From APNM01 sp040361335 (GTDB lineage Bacteria; Pseudomonadota; Gammaproteobacteria; Nevskiales; Salinisphaeraceae), in the NCBI RefSeq assembly GCF_040361335.1, contig NZ_APNM01000009.1, positions 1 to 64,000 on the forward strand: 64,000 nucleotides of DNA, in the 5' to 3' direction. Shown piece after piece: positions 1 through 7,548 of the stretch. The stretch's first letter is position 1. Each line of letters begins with the position of its first letter. The translations under genes and the position numbers were made by a program. The notes under the pieces are model-generated. The model was not told the DNA's origin, ran no database searches, and was given only the letters and a program-made list of their open reading frames with translations.

Positions 1-1138
1 CCATGCCGGGCATGGCGCAGTGGTGGCCGGTGCGCACGGCGACGCCGGCGGCGTCGAGGATGGTGGCGATGTCCTGGGGATGGGCCTCTTCCATCACGAA
101 GGAGACGATCGCCGCCTTGTGCTCGGCGGTGCCGATGACGCGCAGGCCGGGGATTTCGCTCAGGGCCTCGGTGGCGCGGGCGCGCAGCCGTTCCTCGTGG
201 GCGGCGATGGCGCCGAGGTCGTACTGTTGCAGGTACCGGACGGCGGCGCCCAGGCCGATGGCGCCGGCGATGTTGGGGGTGCCGGCCTCGAACTTGGCGG
301 GCGGCTCGCTCCAGGTGCTGCCGTCCAGGGTGACGGTCTCGATCATGTCGCCGCCGCCCTGGTAGGGCGGCATGCGGTCGAGCAGGGCGGCCTTGCCGTA
401 GAGCACGCCGATGCCCGTCGGACCGAACATCTTGTGCCCGGAGAAGGCGTAGAAATCGGCGTCCAGGGCCTGCACGTCCACGGGGGTGTGCGCCGTCGCC
501 TGGGCGCCGTCGATCAGCACCGGGATGTTCAGCTCGTGCGCTAGGCGCACGATCTCGGCGACCGGGTGGACGGTGCCGAAGGCGTTGGAGATGTGGCCCA
601 CGGCGACCAGTTTGGTCCGTTCGGTGAGCTTGCCCTCGAAGACCTCCAGGTCGATCTCGGCGGCGTCGTTCACGCCGGCGACCTTGAGCACGGCGCCCGT
701 GGCCTCGCAGACAAGCTGCCAGGGCACGATGTTGGAGTGGTGCTCGATCTCGGTGATCAGGATCTCGTCGCCCGGGCCGAGGTTCGGGCGGGCGTAGCTC
801 TGGGCGACCAGGTTGATGGCTTCGGTGGTGCCGCGGGTGAACACGATCTCGTGCGAGTCGGCGGCGTTCACGAAGCCGGCGATCGCCTCGCGGGCGCCCT
901 CGTAGGACTCCGTGGCCCGCTGCGACAGAGCGTGGATGCCGCGGTGGACGTTAGCGTTGTCCTCGCGATAGTAGCGGGCCACGGCATCGATCACCGCCGC
1001 CGGTTTCTGGGTGGTGGCGGCGTTGTCGAGATAGGCCAGCCGCTGGTCGTGCACCGGCCGCGCGAGGATCGGGAAGTCGGCGCGCAGGGCGGCGACGTCC
1101 AGCTCGGGCGGGGCGGCCGTGGCGGTGGCTTCGCTCAT
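1..1138 (-). CDS. sufS: Cysteine desulfurase SufS (3' end beyond window)
   Basis: PLP-dependent cysteine desulfurase that removes sulfur from L-cysteine and passes it to the SufBCD scaffold for Fe-S cluster assembly in the cytoplasm. The first 379 residues are visible. Seen: LDNAATTQKP near residue 35, the EHHSN substrate/PLP region, SGHKM with the probable PLP lysine K236, and RTGHHC with the probable persulfide cysteine C374. Family members are about 405-410 aa, so roughly 30 C-terminal residues lie left of the window. The ATG at 1138 follows the sufD stop by 7 nt, so it is the next gene in the sufR-B-C-D-S operon. The class is certain; the missing end cannot be judged. Confidence 0.96.
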   Translation of the reverse strand, partial: MSEATATAAPPELDVAALRADFPILARPVHDQRLAYLDNAATTQKPAAVIDAVARYYREDNANVHRGIHALSQRATESYEGAREAIAGFVNAADSHEIVFTRGTTEAINLVAQSYARPNLGPGDEILITEIEHHSNIVPWQLVCEATGAVLKVAGVNDAAEIDLEVFEGKLTERTKLVAVGHISNAFGTVHPVAEIVRLAHELNIPVLIDGAQATAHTPVDVQALDADFYAFSGHKMFGPTGIGVLYGKAALLDRMPPYQGGGDMIETVTLDGSTWSEPPAKFEAGTPNIAGAIGLGAAVRYLQQYDLGAIAAHEERLRARATEALSEIPGLRVIGTAEHKAAIVSFVMEEAHPQDIATILDAAGVAVRTGHHCAMPGM

Positions 1139-1145
1139 GGCGGCC

Positions 1146-2489
1146 TCAGGCCAGGCCCGCGTAGCGGCTGCCGGCGGGCAGCTTGGCGAGCAGGGCGTTC
1201 TCCAGGTAGCGGCGCAGCGGCTCGGGCTTTATCCTGGAGATCAGCTCGTCGGCGAAGCTGTAGGTGAGGATCGCGCGGGCGCCTTCCTCGTCGATGCCGC
1301 GGCTCTGCAGGTAGAACACCGCGTCCTCGTCGAGCTGACCGACGGTGGAGCCGTGGGCGCACTTGACGTCGTCGGCATAGATCTCCAGCTCGGGCTTGGC
1401 GTCCACCTCGGCGCGCTTGGACAGCAGCAGGGCGTCCGAGGATTGCTCGGAATCGGTCTTCTGGGCGTCCTTGTGGACGATCACCTTGCCGTTGAAGACG
1501 CCGCGGCCTTTGCCCGCGAGCACGCCCTTGTAGGCCTCGCGGCTGGTGCCGTGGGGCTTGGCGTGGTCGACGCGGGTGTGGTTGTCGACGTGCTGCTCGC
1601 CGGTGGGCGCGTAGACGCCGTAGAGCTCGATGCCGGCGCCCTCGGCGTCCAGCCGGCTGTTGGTGTCGGTGCGGGCGAGCTTGCCGCCCAGGTCGACGGC
1701 ATGGTCGACGATCCAGCTGTCGCGCTGCTGGTGGGCGTTGAAGCTGGCCACGTGGTAGCCGCCGTCGCCTTCCTGCTGGATGCGCACGCGGTTCAGTTTG
1801 GCGCCCGGCCCGGCCTCGACCTCGGTCACGGCATTGGTGAAGTAGGTCTTGTCGCCCAGGCCGACGTAGTGCTCGATCAGGGCGCATTCGCTGTTCTCGC
1901 CCAGGCGCAGGACGTTGCGGACCTGGGCCATCGACCGCTCGTGCCGGCCGCTGGCGACCACCAGCAGGTGCAGCGGCTTGTCCAGCACCGCGTCGGGCGC
2001 GGTCTCCAGGTACAGGCCGTCGGACATGAAGGCGGTGTTCATGTCGGTGAACGGACTGGCGTAGCCGTTGACGGCGCTGCCCACGGCGCGCGGCGCGTCC
2101 TCGGCGGCGGAGAGCCTGGCGGCGAGCCCCTCGACGCGCACGCCGTCGGGCAGGTCCGCGAGATCGGACAGGCCGGCGACCACATGGCCGTCGACCACGA
2201 CCAGACGATGGGCGTCCAGGCCCTCGGGCAGGTAGGGCGCCAGCTCGGCCGCGGTGACGTCGGCGGCGCTCTCGGCCGCCTCGAACCGGGTCGATTCGAT
2301 CTCGCCGACGTCGGTGTACTTCCAGTCCTCGACCTTCTTGTGCGGGAAGCCCGCGCGGGAGAAGGCCTTGAGGCTGTCGTTGCGCAGCGTCTCCAGGGCC
2401 CGGCCGCCGGCCAGGTCGCGTTCGACCCGGGCGAATTCGGCCAGGTAGTAGTCGACGCCGGGGCTGATGTCCTTGCGGTTCGCGCTCAT
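1146..2489 (-). CDS. sufD: Fe-S cluster assembly protein SufD
   Basis: Component of the SufBC2D scaffold complex; SufD supports iron entry during cluster assembly. The 447-residue protein has a variable N-terminal half and a C-terminal SufB/SufD beta-helix core from about residue 190, including a KCAHGSTVGQLD segment that carries the conserved histidine region of the family. It is slightly longer than enterobacterial SufD (about 423 aa). Its ATG overlaps the sufC stop by 4 nt (ATGA), implying translational coupling, and sufS follows after 7 nt. No oddity apart from length. Confidence 0.95.
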   Translation of the reverse strand: MSANRKDISPGVDYYLAEFARVERDLAGGRALETLRNDSLKAFSRAGFPHKKVEDWKYTDVGEIESTRFEAAESAADVTAAELAPYLPEGLDAHRLVVVDGHVVAGLSDLADLPDGVRVEGLAARLSAAEDAPRAVGSAVNGYASPFTDMNTAFMSDGLYLETAPDAVLDKPLHLLVVASGRHERSMAQVRNVLRLGENSECALIEHYVGLGDKTYFTNAVTEVEAGPGAKLNRVRIQQEGDGGYHVASFNAHQQRDSWIVDHAVDLGGKLARTDTNSRLDAEGAGIELYGVYAPTGEQHVDNHTRVDHAKPHGTSREAYKGVLAGKGRGVFNGKVIVHKDAQKTDSEQSSDALLLSKRAEVDAKPELEIYADDVKCAHGSTVGQLDEDAVFYLQSRGIDEEGARAILTYSFADELISRIKPEPLRRYLENALLAKLPAGSRYAGLA

Positions 2490-3253
2490 GATGCGGTGGC
2501 TTGCTCGCGGTTGTCCCGGGCGATGCCGGCGTAGCCCTCGGCCTCCAGCTCGTCGGCCAGTTCGGGGCCGCCGGAGCGCACGATGCGGCCGCCGGCCAGG
2601 ACGTGGACCTTGTCCGGCACCACGTGCTCCAGCAGCCGCTTGTAGTGGGTCACCAGGATGGTGGCCCGCTCCGGCGAGCGCAGGGCGTTGATGCCCTTGG
2701 CGACGGTCTTGAGGGCGTCGATGTCCAGGCCGGAGTCGGTCTCGTCCAGGATCGCCAGCTTGGGCTCCAGCATCAGCATCTGGAAGACCTCGTTGCGCTT
2801 CTTCTCGCCGCCGGAGAAGCCCTCGTTGACGCCGCGCTTGGCCATCTCGGGGCTCATGTCCACGAACGCGATCTTCTCGTTGACGCGCTCCATGAATTCC
2901 ATGGCGTCGATCTCGTCCTCGCCGCGGGCGGCGCGGCGGGCGTTGAGGGCGGCGCGTAGCATGTACAGGTTAGACACGCCCGGGATCTCGACCGGGTATT
3001 GGAAGCCCAGGAACAGGCCGGCGCAGGCACGCTCGGCCACGTCCATCTCCAACAGGTCTTCGCCCTCGAAGGTCACCTTGCCGTCGGTGACCTCGTAGTC
3101 CTCGCGGCCGGCGAGCACGCTCGCCAGCGTGGACTTGCCCGAGCCGTTCGGGCCCATGATGGCGTGTACCTCGCCGGCGTTCACTTCCAGGTCCACGCCC
3201 TTGAGGATCTCGGTGTCCTCGACAGTGGCGTGCAGGTTCTCGATCTTCAGCAT
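2486..3253 (-). CDS. sufC: Fe-S assembly ATPase SufC
   Basis: ABC-type ATPase of the SufBC2D complex. 255 residues from the chosen start. Walker A GPNGSGKST at 34-42, Q-loop FQYPVEIPG near 84-92, signature FSGGEKKR at 146-153 and Walker B LAILDE at 167-172 match SufC closely. Three in-frame starts exist: GTG 3274, ATG 3259 and ATG 3253. I chose 3253 because AAGAGA lies at proper spacing before it and because SufC proteins start with M-L-x-I. The GTG at 3274 lies inside a repeat element and is unlikely. A 267-nt gap holding two repeat elements separates it from sufB, which is unusual inside a suf operon. Confidence 0.95.
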   Translation of the reverse strand: MLKIENLHATVEDTEILKGVDLEVNAGEVHAIMGPNGSGKSTLASVLAGREDYEVTDGKVTFEGEDLLEMDVAERACAGLFLGFQYPVEIPGVSNLYMLRAALNARRAARGEDEIDAMEFMERVNEKIAFVDMSPEMAKRGVNEGFSGGEKKRNEVFQMLMLEPKLAILDETDSGLDIDALKTVAKGINALRSPERATILVTHYKRLLEHVVPDKVHVLAGGRIVRSGGPELADELEAEGYAGIARDNREQATAS

Positions 3254-3266
3254 AGTCATCTCTTGG

Positions 3267-3375
3267 TTAACCACAGAGTCACAGAGAGCACAGAGAAAAA
3301 CACAAAGAAAACAAAAAGAAATAATATTTATTTCTTTTGAATTATTAGCTTTGTGTCCTCTGTGCCTCTGTGGTT
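3267..3375. repeat. CACAGAG inverted tandem-array element 1
   Basis: Left arm 3267-3296 holds three head-to-tail copies of a CACAGAGN(N) word after TTAAC. The right arm 3350-3375 is the inverted array, ending CTCTGTGGTT. The 50-nt spacer is almost pure A/T in a GC-rich genome and contains its own dyad (AAAGAAAT...ATTTCTTT). It lies between sufB and sufC in the suf operon. Confidence 0.9.
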
Positions 3376-3412
3376 CGTGTCTTCATTTCCAGCATGCGTA
3401 CTACGTTGAAAC

Positions 3413-3507
3413 CAACCACAGAGTCACAGGGGCACAGAGTCAAGAAACAGCATGAACAAGCTCTTCTTCATGCTTTAAATTCTCTGTGTCTCTGTGCCTC
3501 CGTGGTT
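3413..3507. repeat. CACAGAG inverted tandem-array element 2
   Basis: Left arm 3413-3439 (three words, one degenerate as CACAGGG), right arm 3481-3507 inverted. The spacer contains a hairpin, GCATGAA/TTCATGC. It follows element 1 by only 37 nt, so two elements sit back to back inside the suf operon, just downstream of the sufB stop. Confidence 0.9.
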
Positions 3508-3520
3508 CATATCTCTCCAT

Positions 3521-4990
<1,470 letters not shown>

Positions 4991-5002
4991 GTCTTCGGCT
5001 CG

Positions 5003-5473
5003 CTAGAGTTGGTCGATGGCGGAGGGCGCGTTCGCCGCCCGCCGGGTTTCGGCCCGCAGGCGCAGATCGGTCATCGGCCCGGCCATCTCGGCCAGGGTGA
5101 CGCCGGCGAGCGCCTCACGGATCGCATGGTTGATGATCTGCCAGTTGCCGCGCAGGCTGCATTCGGACTCGATCCCGCAGCGACCGTCGTGCGCGGCGCA
5201 CTCGGTGAGGCCGATGGGGCCCTCCAGCGCGGCGATCACGTCGGCCATGGAGATGTCCTCGGGCGCCCGCGCCAGCCGGTAGCCGCCGTGCGCGCCGCGC
5301 GTGGATTCCACCAGCCCCTGGTGCGTGAGCCGCTTGAGCAGCTTGCGCACGGTCGGCACCGCGATGCGCGTGCCCTCGGCCAACTCGGCGGCGTTGCGCT
5401 GCTCGTCCGGCGAGCGCGCCAGGGCGGTCATCACCACCGTGCCGTAGTCGGTCAACTTGCTCAGGCGCAGCAT
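5003..5473 (-). CDS. sufR: Rrf2-family regulator of the SUF operon
   Basis: Transcription factor of the Rrf2/IscR family, of the type that heads suf operons in Xanthomonas-like gammaproteobacteria. 156 residues: an N-terminal winged helix (about 1-65, including TVRKLLKRLTHQGLVES) and three cysteines, C92, C99 and C105, in the position of the IscR cluster ligands (spacing x6 and x5, slightly different from IscR). It probably senses Fe-S status and represses its own operon. It is the first gene, 12 nt before sufB. The symbol is used by analogy; cyanobacterial SufR is a different protein. Confidence 0.9.
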   Translation of the reverse strand: MLRLSKLTDYGTVVMTALARSPDEQRNAAELAEGTRIAVPTVRKLLKRLTHQGLVESTRGAHGGYRLARAPEDISMADVIAALEGPIGLTECAAHDGRCGIESECSLRGNWQIINHAIREALAGVTLAEMAGPMTDLRLRAETRRAANAPSAIDQL

Positions 5474-5530
5474 GCTCCGTCACTCTCCGGGGCCGTTCGC
5501 CGACCCGCGCCTGGGGCGGCGGATCAATCG

Positions 5531-5545
5531 GGACCGAAACAGTCC
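5531..5545. promoter_or_regulatory. Inverted repeat, candidate SUF-regulator operator
   Basis: GGAC-N7-GTCC dyad placed at about +8 to +22 of the predicted suf transcript, a position suited to repression. The assignment to the Rrf2 regulator is inference. Confidence 0.4.
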
Positions 5546-5551
5546 GAATTC

Positions 5552-5587
5552 ATGCGCTAGGATAATGGATCGGGCCCTGACTCGCAA
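5552..5587 (-). promoter_or_regulatory. Predicted sigma70 promoter of the suf operon
   Basis: On the minus strand TTGCGA (5582-5587), a 17-nt spacer and TATCCT (5559-5564), with a start near 5552 and an 80-nt leader to sufR. The same AT-rich patch offers GATAAT (5561-5566) in the plus direction for the divergent thioesterase, without a good -35. Confidence 0.6.
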
Positions 5588-5614
5588 GCCGTAAACCCCT
5601 GTCAGACAACACCT

Positions 5615-6109
5615 ATGAACGACACAGACAAAGCTTCCGAAAGCGCCTCCGCGGCGACCGCTCTCGACTGGGATCACAAGCCCGCGCACGTGGTCGAAGT
5701 GACGGTCTCGGCCGACGATATCGACCAGCTCGGACACGCCAACAACGTCACCTACCTGCGCTGGCTGGAGACCGCCGCCTGGGCTCATTCCAAGGCCGTG
5801 GGGCTGGATTTCGGGGCCTACGAGCGCCTGGGCGTGGCCTGCGTCGCGCGCCGCCACGAGATCGACTACCTTGGGCCCGCCTTCGAGGGCGAGCACCTGG
5901 CGGTGGCGACCTGGGTGACCGAGAACGACGGCCGCCTGAGCCTGTGGCGTGCCTACCAGATCGTGCGCGTGGCCGACGGCAAGACCCTGATGCGGGCCCG
6001 CACCCATTGGGTCTGCGCCCGCCTGGACAATGGCCGACCGTGCCGGATGCCGGAGGAATTCAAGACCGGGTATGCCGTGACGCCCGATTTCGATCCGGAA
6101 GATGGCTAA
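5615..6109 (+). CDS. Acyl-CoA thioesterase, 4HBT hotdog family
   Basis: Probable cytoplasmic acyl-CoA thioester hydrolase of the YbgC/FadM type. 164 residues, with the hotdog signature DQLGHANNVTYLRWLE near residues 37-52, which carries the catalytic aspartate region, followed by a typical beta-sheet core (FEGEHLAVATWV). The first 20 residues are low-complexity and poorly conserved, so a later start is possible. It is divergent from the suf operon. Its TAA stop (6107-6109) is the first part of the TAACC that opens a CACAGAG repeat element, so the element appears to set the C terminus. The substrate cannot be told. Confidence 0.85.
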   Translation: MNDTDKASESASAATALDWDHKPAHVVEVTVSADDIDQLGHANNVTYLRWLETAAWAHSKAVGLDFGAYERLGVACVARRHEIDYLGPAFEGEHLAVATWVTENDGRLSLWRAYQIVRVADGKTLMRARTHWVCARLDNGRPCRMPEEFKTGYAVTPDFDPEDG

Positions 6110-6337
6110 CCACAGAGACACAGAGGCACAGAGATTTAGATAAAAATGAAGAAAGGGTTGGCAGGCATCCTGCTCGGTCGCGGCCTTGTTCGGAGCCACG
6201 TTGTGGCGCTCGATTCCCGTCCTGAAGATTAACCACAGAGACACGGAGAGCACAGAGAGAAGGTGTTACAGGGTTTCCGCCTGGTTTTGTCTCTGGTGAA
6301 TTTTCTATGCTCTGTGTTCTCTGTGCCTCTGTGGTTC
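6107..6337. repeat. CACAGAG element 3, with two left arms
   Basis: One left arm at 6107-6128, a second at 6229-6256 and a single inverted right arm at 6310-6337. The outer left arm has no partner of its own, so either two elements are nested or one lost a right arm. The intervening sequence (6129-6228) shows no gene. The thioesterase stop codon lies in the outer arm. Confidence 0.85.
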
Positions 6338-6347
6338 GAGTTCTTGA

Positions 6348-6638
6348 ATGGATAATGCAAGTAGACCCCGGGTGAGCATCGAGTACTGCACGCAGTGTCG
6401 CTGGCTGCTGCGGGCGGCCTGGATGGCGCAGGAGTTGTTGACGACCTTCGACGGCGAGCTGGGGGAGGTGGCGTTGGTGCCGGGCACCGGCGGCACGTTC
6501 GTGGTGCGGCTGGACGGCGAGGTGCTGTTCTCGCGCGCCGAGGCCGGCCGCTTTCCCGAGAGCAAAGAACTCAAGCAGTTGGTGCGCGACCGCATCGATC
6601 CCGGTCGAGACCTGGGGCATAGCGATCGTGCTGATTAA
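6348..6638 (+). CDS. SelT/SelW/SelH (Rdx) family thioredoxin-fold protein
   Basis: Small redox protein of the selenoprotein-W-like family, here with Cys in place of selenocysteine. 96 residues: beta1-CxxC-helix start with RVSIEYCTQCRW (C14, C17), then FDGELGEVALVPGTGGTFVV and EVLFSRAEAGRFPESKELKQLVRD, all typical of the family. It is cytoplasmic; the exact redox partner is unknown for bacterial members. The gene is wedged between two repeat elements: its ATG is 11 nt after one, and its TAA stop (6636-6638) is formed by the TTAACC of the next. Confidence 0.9.
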   Translation: MDNASRPRVSIEYCTQCRWLLRAAWMAQELLTTFDGELGEVALVPGTGGTFVVRLDGEVLFSRAEAGRFPESKELKQLVRDRIDPGRDLGHSDRAD

Positions 6639-6892
6639 CCACAGGGGCACAGAGCCCGGATCAAGGATGAGGATTCATGAATTTAAAGTCATGGATAGGG
6701 GATCGATAAATCCCCCGCCTTTAGGCGGTAATTTTTTGGTTCCTTTTCCCTCACCCTAACCCTTTCCCCAGAGGGGAGAGGGGCATGTCGGCCGTATGGC
6801 CGACCGATCCGGCTTCGAACCGTAACCTGAAGCCACCGGCTTTAGCCGGTGGCGCATTCACTATTCTCTGTGTCTCTGTGCCTCTGTGGTTA
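6635..6892. repeat. CACAGAG element 4 with hairpin-rich interior
   Basis: Left arm 6635-6655, right arm 6865-6892. The interior carries four perfect or near-perfect hairpins: CCGCC-TTTA-GGCGG (6715-6728, followed by ATTTTTT), CCCTTTCCCC/GGGGAGAGGG (about 6760-6783), GTCGGCC-GTAT-GGCCGAC (6787-6804) and GCCACCGGC-TTTA-GCCGGTGGC (6832-6853). The first hairpin plus T-run could terminate the SelW-like gene. The shared TTTA loops suggest a small palindromic mobile element. Confidence 0.75.
6715..6736 (+). terminator. Hairpin with T-run, possible terminator of the SelW-like gene
   Basis: CCGCC-TTTA-GGCGG stem (5 bp) at 6715-6728 followed by TAATTTTTT. It lies 77 nt after the SelW-like stop. It may instead be one end of the palindromic element described for this spacer. 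Confidence 0.45.
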
Positions 6893-7312
6893 GTCATCGA
6901 TCCAGACGAGATCGGGCGGGCCCTGCCGGGGGACATGCAGTAGTGCGGCCTGGTTGAAGTGCCGTCCGAGCGATGCCGCCTCGCGCGTGTCCAGATTCCA
7001 GACGCAGAAGCCCGGCTCGTCCGGCCAGTCGCCGTCGGGATCGAGGTTGACCGCCGGATAGTGGGGGAGGACCCGCCGTTCCAGCATGCGTGCCAGTTCG
7101 CGCCGGCGACGGGCGTTGATCCAGGGCGCCACGCGGCGGCCGGCGGGGTTGCAGGGGGTGATGATCCAGGCCTCGCCGCCCGCCGTTCGCGGCAATTGCG
7201 CCCAGAGGCGGCGGGCCGCCCCGGCGTCGCCGACGCGCAGATCGACCGGGCCGCGCGGGGCGTGCACGCGGTAGATGGCGTCTTCGAAGGCGTTTTTTAG
7301 TTGATGAACCAC
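6890..7312 (-). CDS. DUF3293-type protein
   Basis: Protein of unknown function resembling the DUF3293 family. 140 residues: an ITPCNPAGRRV block near residues 50-60 (the family has an 'iTAyNP'-like motif), then LPHYPAVNLDPDGDWPDEPGFCVWNL and a C-terminal LGRHFNQAALLHV, matching the family's G-x-Q-N/A-A pattern. No signal peptide or membrane segment. The only upstream start in frame is a GTG at 7312 inside the right-arm-like CTCTGTGGTT of a repeat element; there is no ATG in the first 40 codons. The repeat therefore seems to supply the start, or the true start is a non-ATG codon further in. Confidence 0.7.
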   Translation of the reverse strand: MVHQLKNAFEDAIYRVHAPRGPVDLRVGDAGAARRLWAQLPRTAGGEAWIITPCNPAGRRVAPWINARRRRELARMLERRVLPHYPAVNLDPDGDWPDEPGFCVWNLDTREAASLGRHFNQAALLHVPRQGPPDLVWIDD

Positions 7313-7543
7313 AGAGGCACAGAGGCACAGAGAGTCACGACCGGTTTCAGACGTATCGCTTCGCTATGCGAATCGGGCATTAGCGCGCCGTAGCTGCAGG
7401 TTACAACCCAAGGCTACAGGCGAGAATGGGGTTTTCTGCTTGTAGCCGCCGTCGGCAGCCTCCTTGGGATCCGGCGTTTGCGCAGCCCTGCGATCGTCCT
7501 CCGGTCCTTTAACTACCTCTGTGCGCTCTGTGTCTCTGTGGTT
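7306..7543. repeat. CACAGAG element 5
   Basis: Left arm 7306-7333, right arm 7517-7543. The 180-nt interior has no gene but holds nested dyads: CCCAAGG (7407-7413) with CCTTGGG (7462-7468), and GGCTACA (7412-7418) with TGTAGCC (7441-7447). It lies between the start of the DUF3293 gene and the end of fadE; its left arm contains the putative GTG start of the former. Confidence 0.85.
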
Positions 7544-7548
7544 GATCT

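Noticed and set aside
3267..3507. CACAGAG arrays as a CRISPR array
   Set aside because: Repeat words are only 8-10 nt, spacers between words are 0-3 nt, and the arrays are inverted around one spacer. No cas genes are present.
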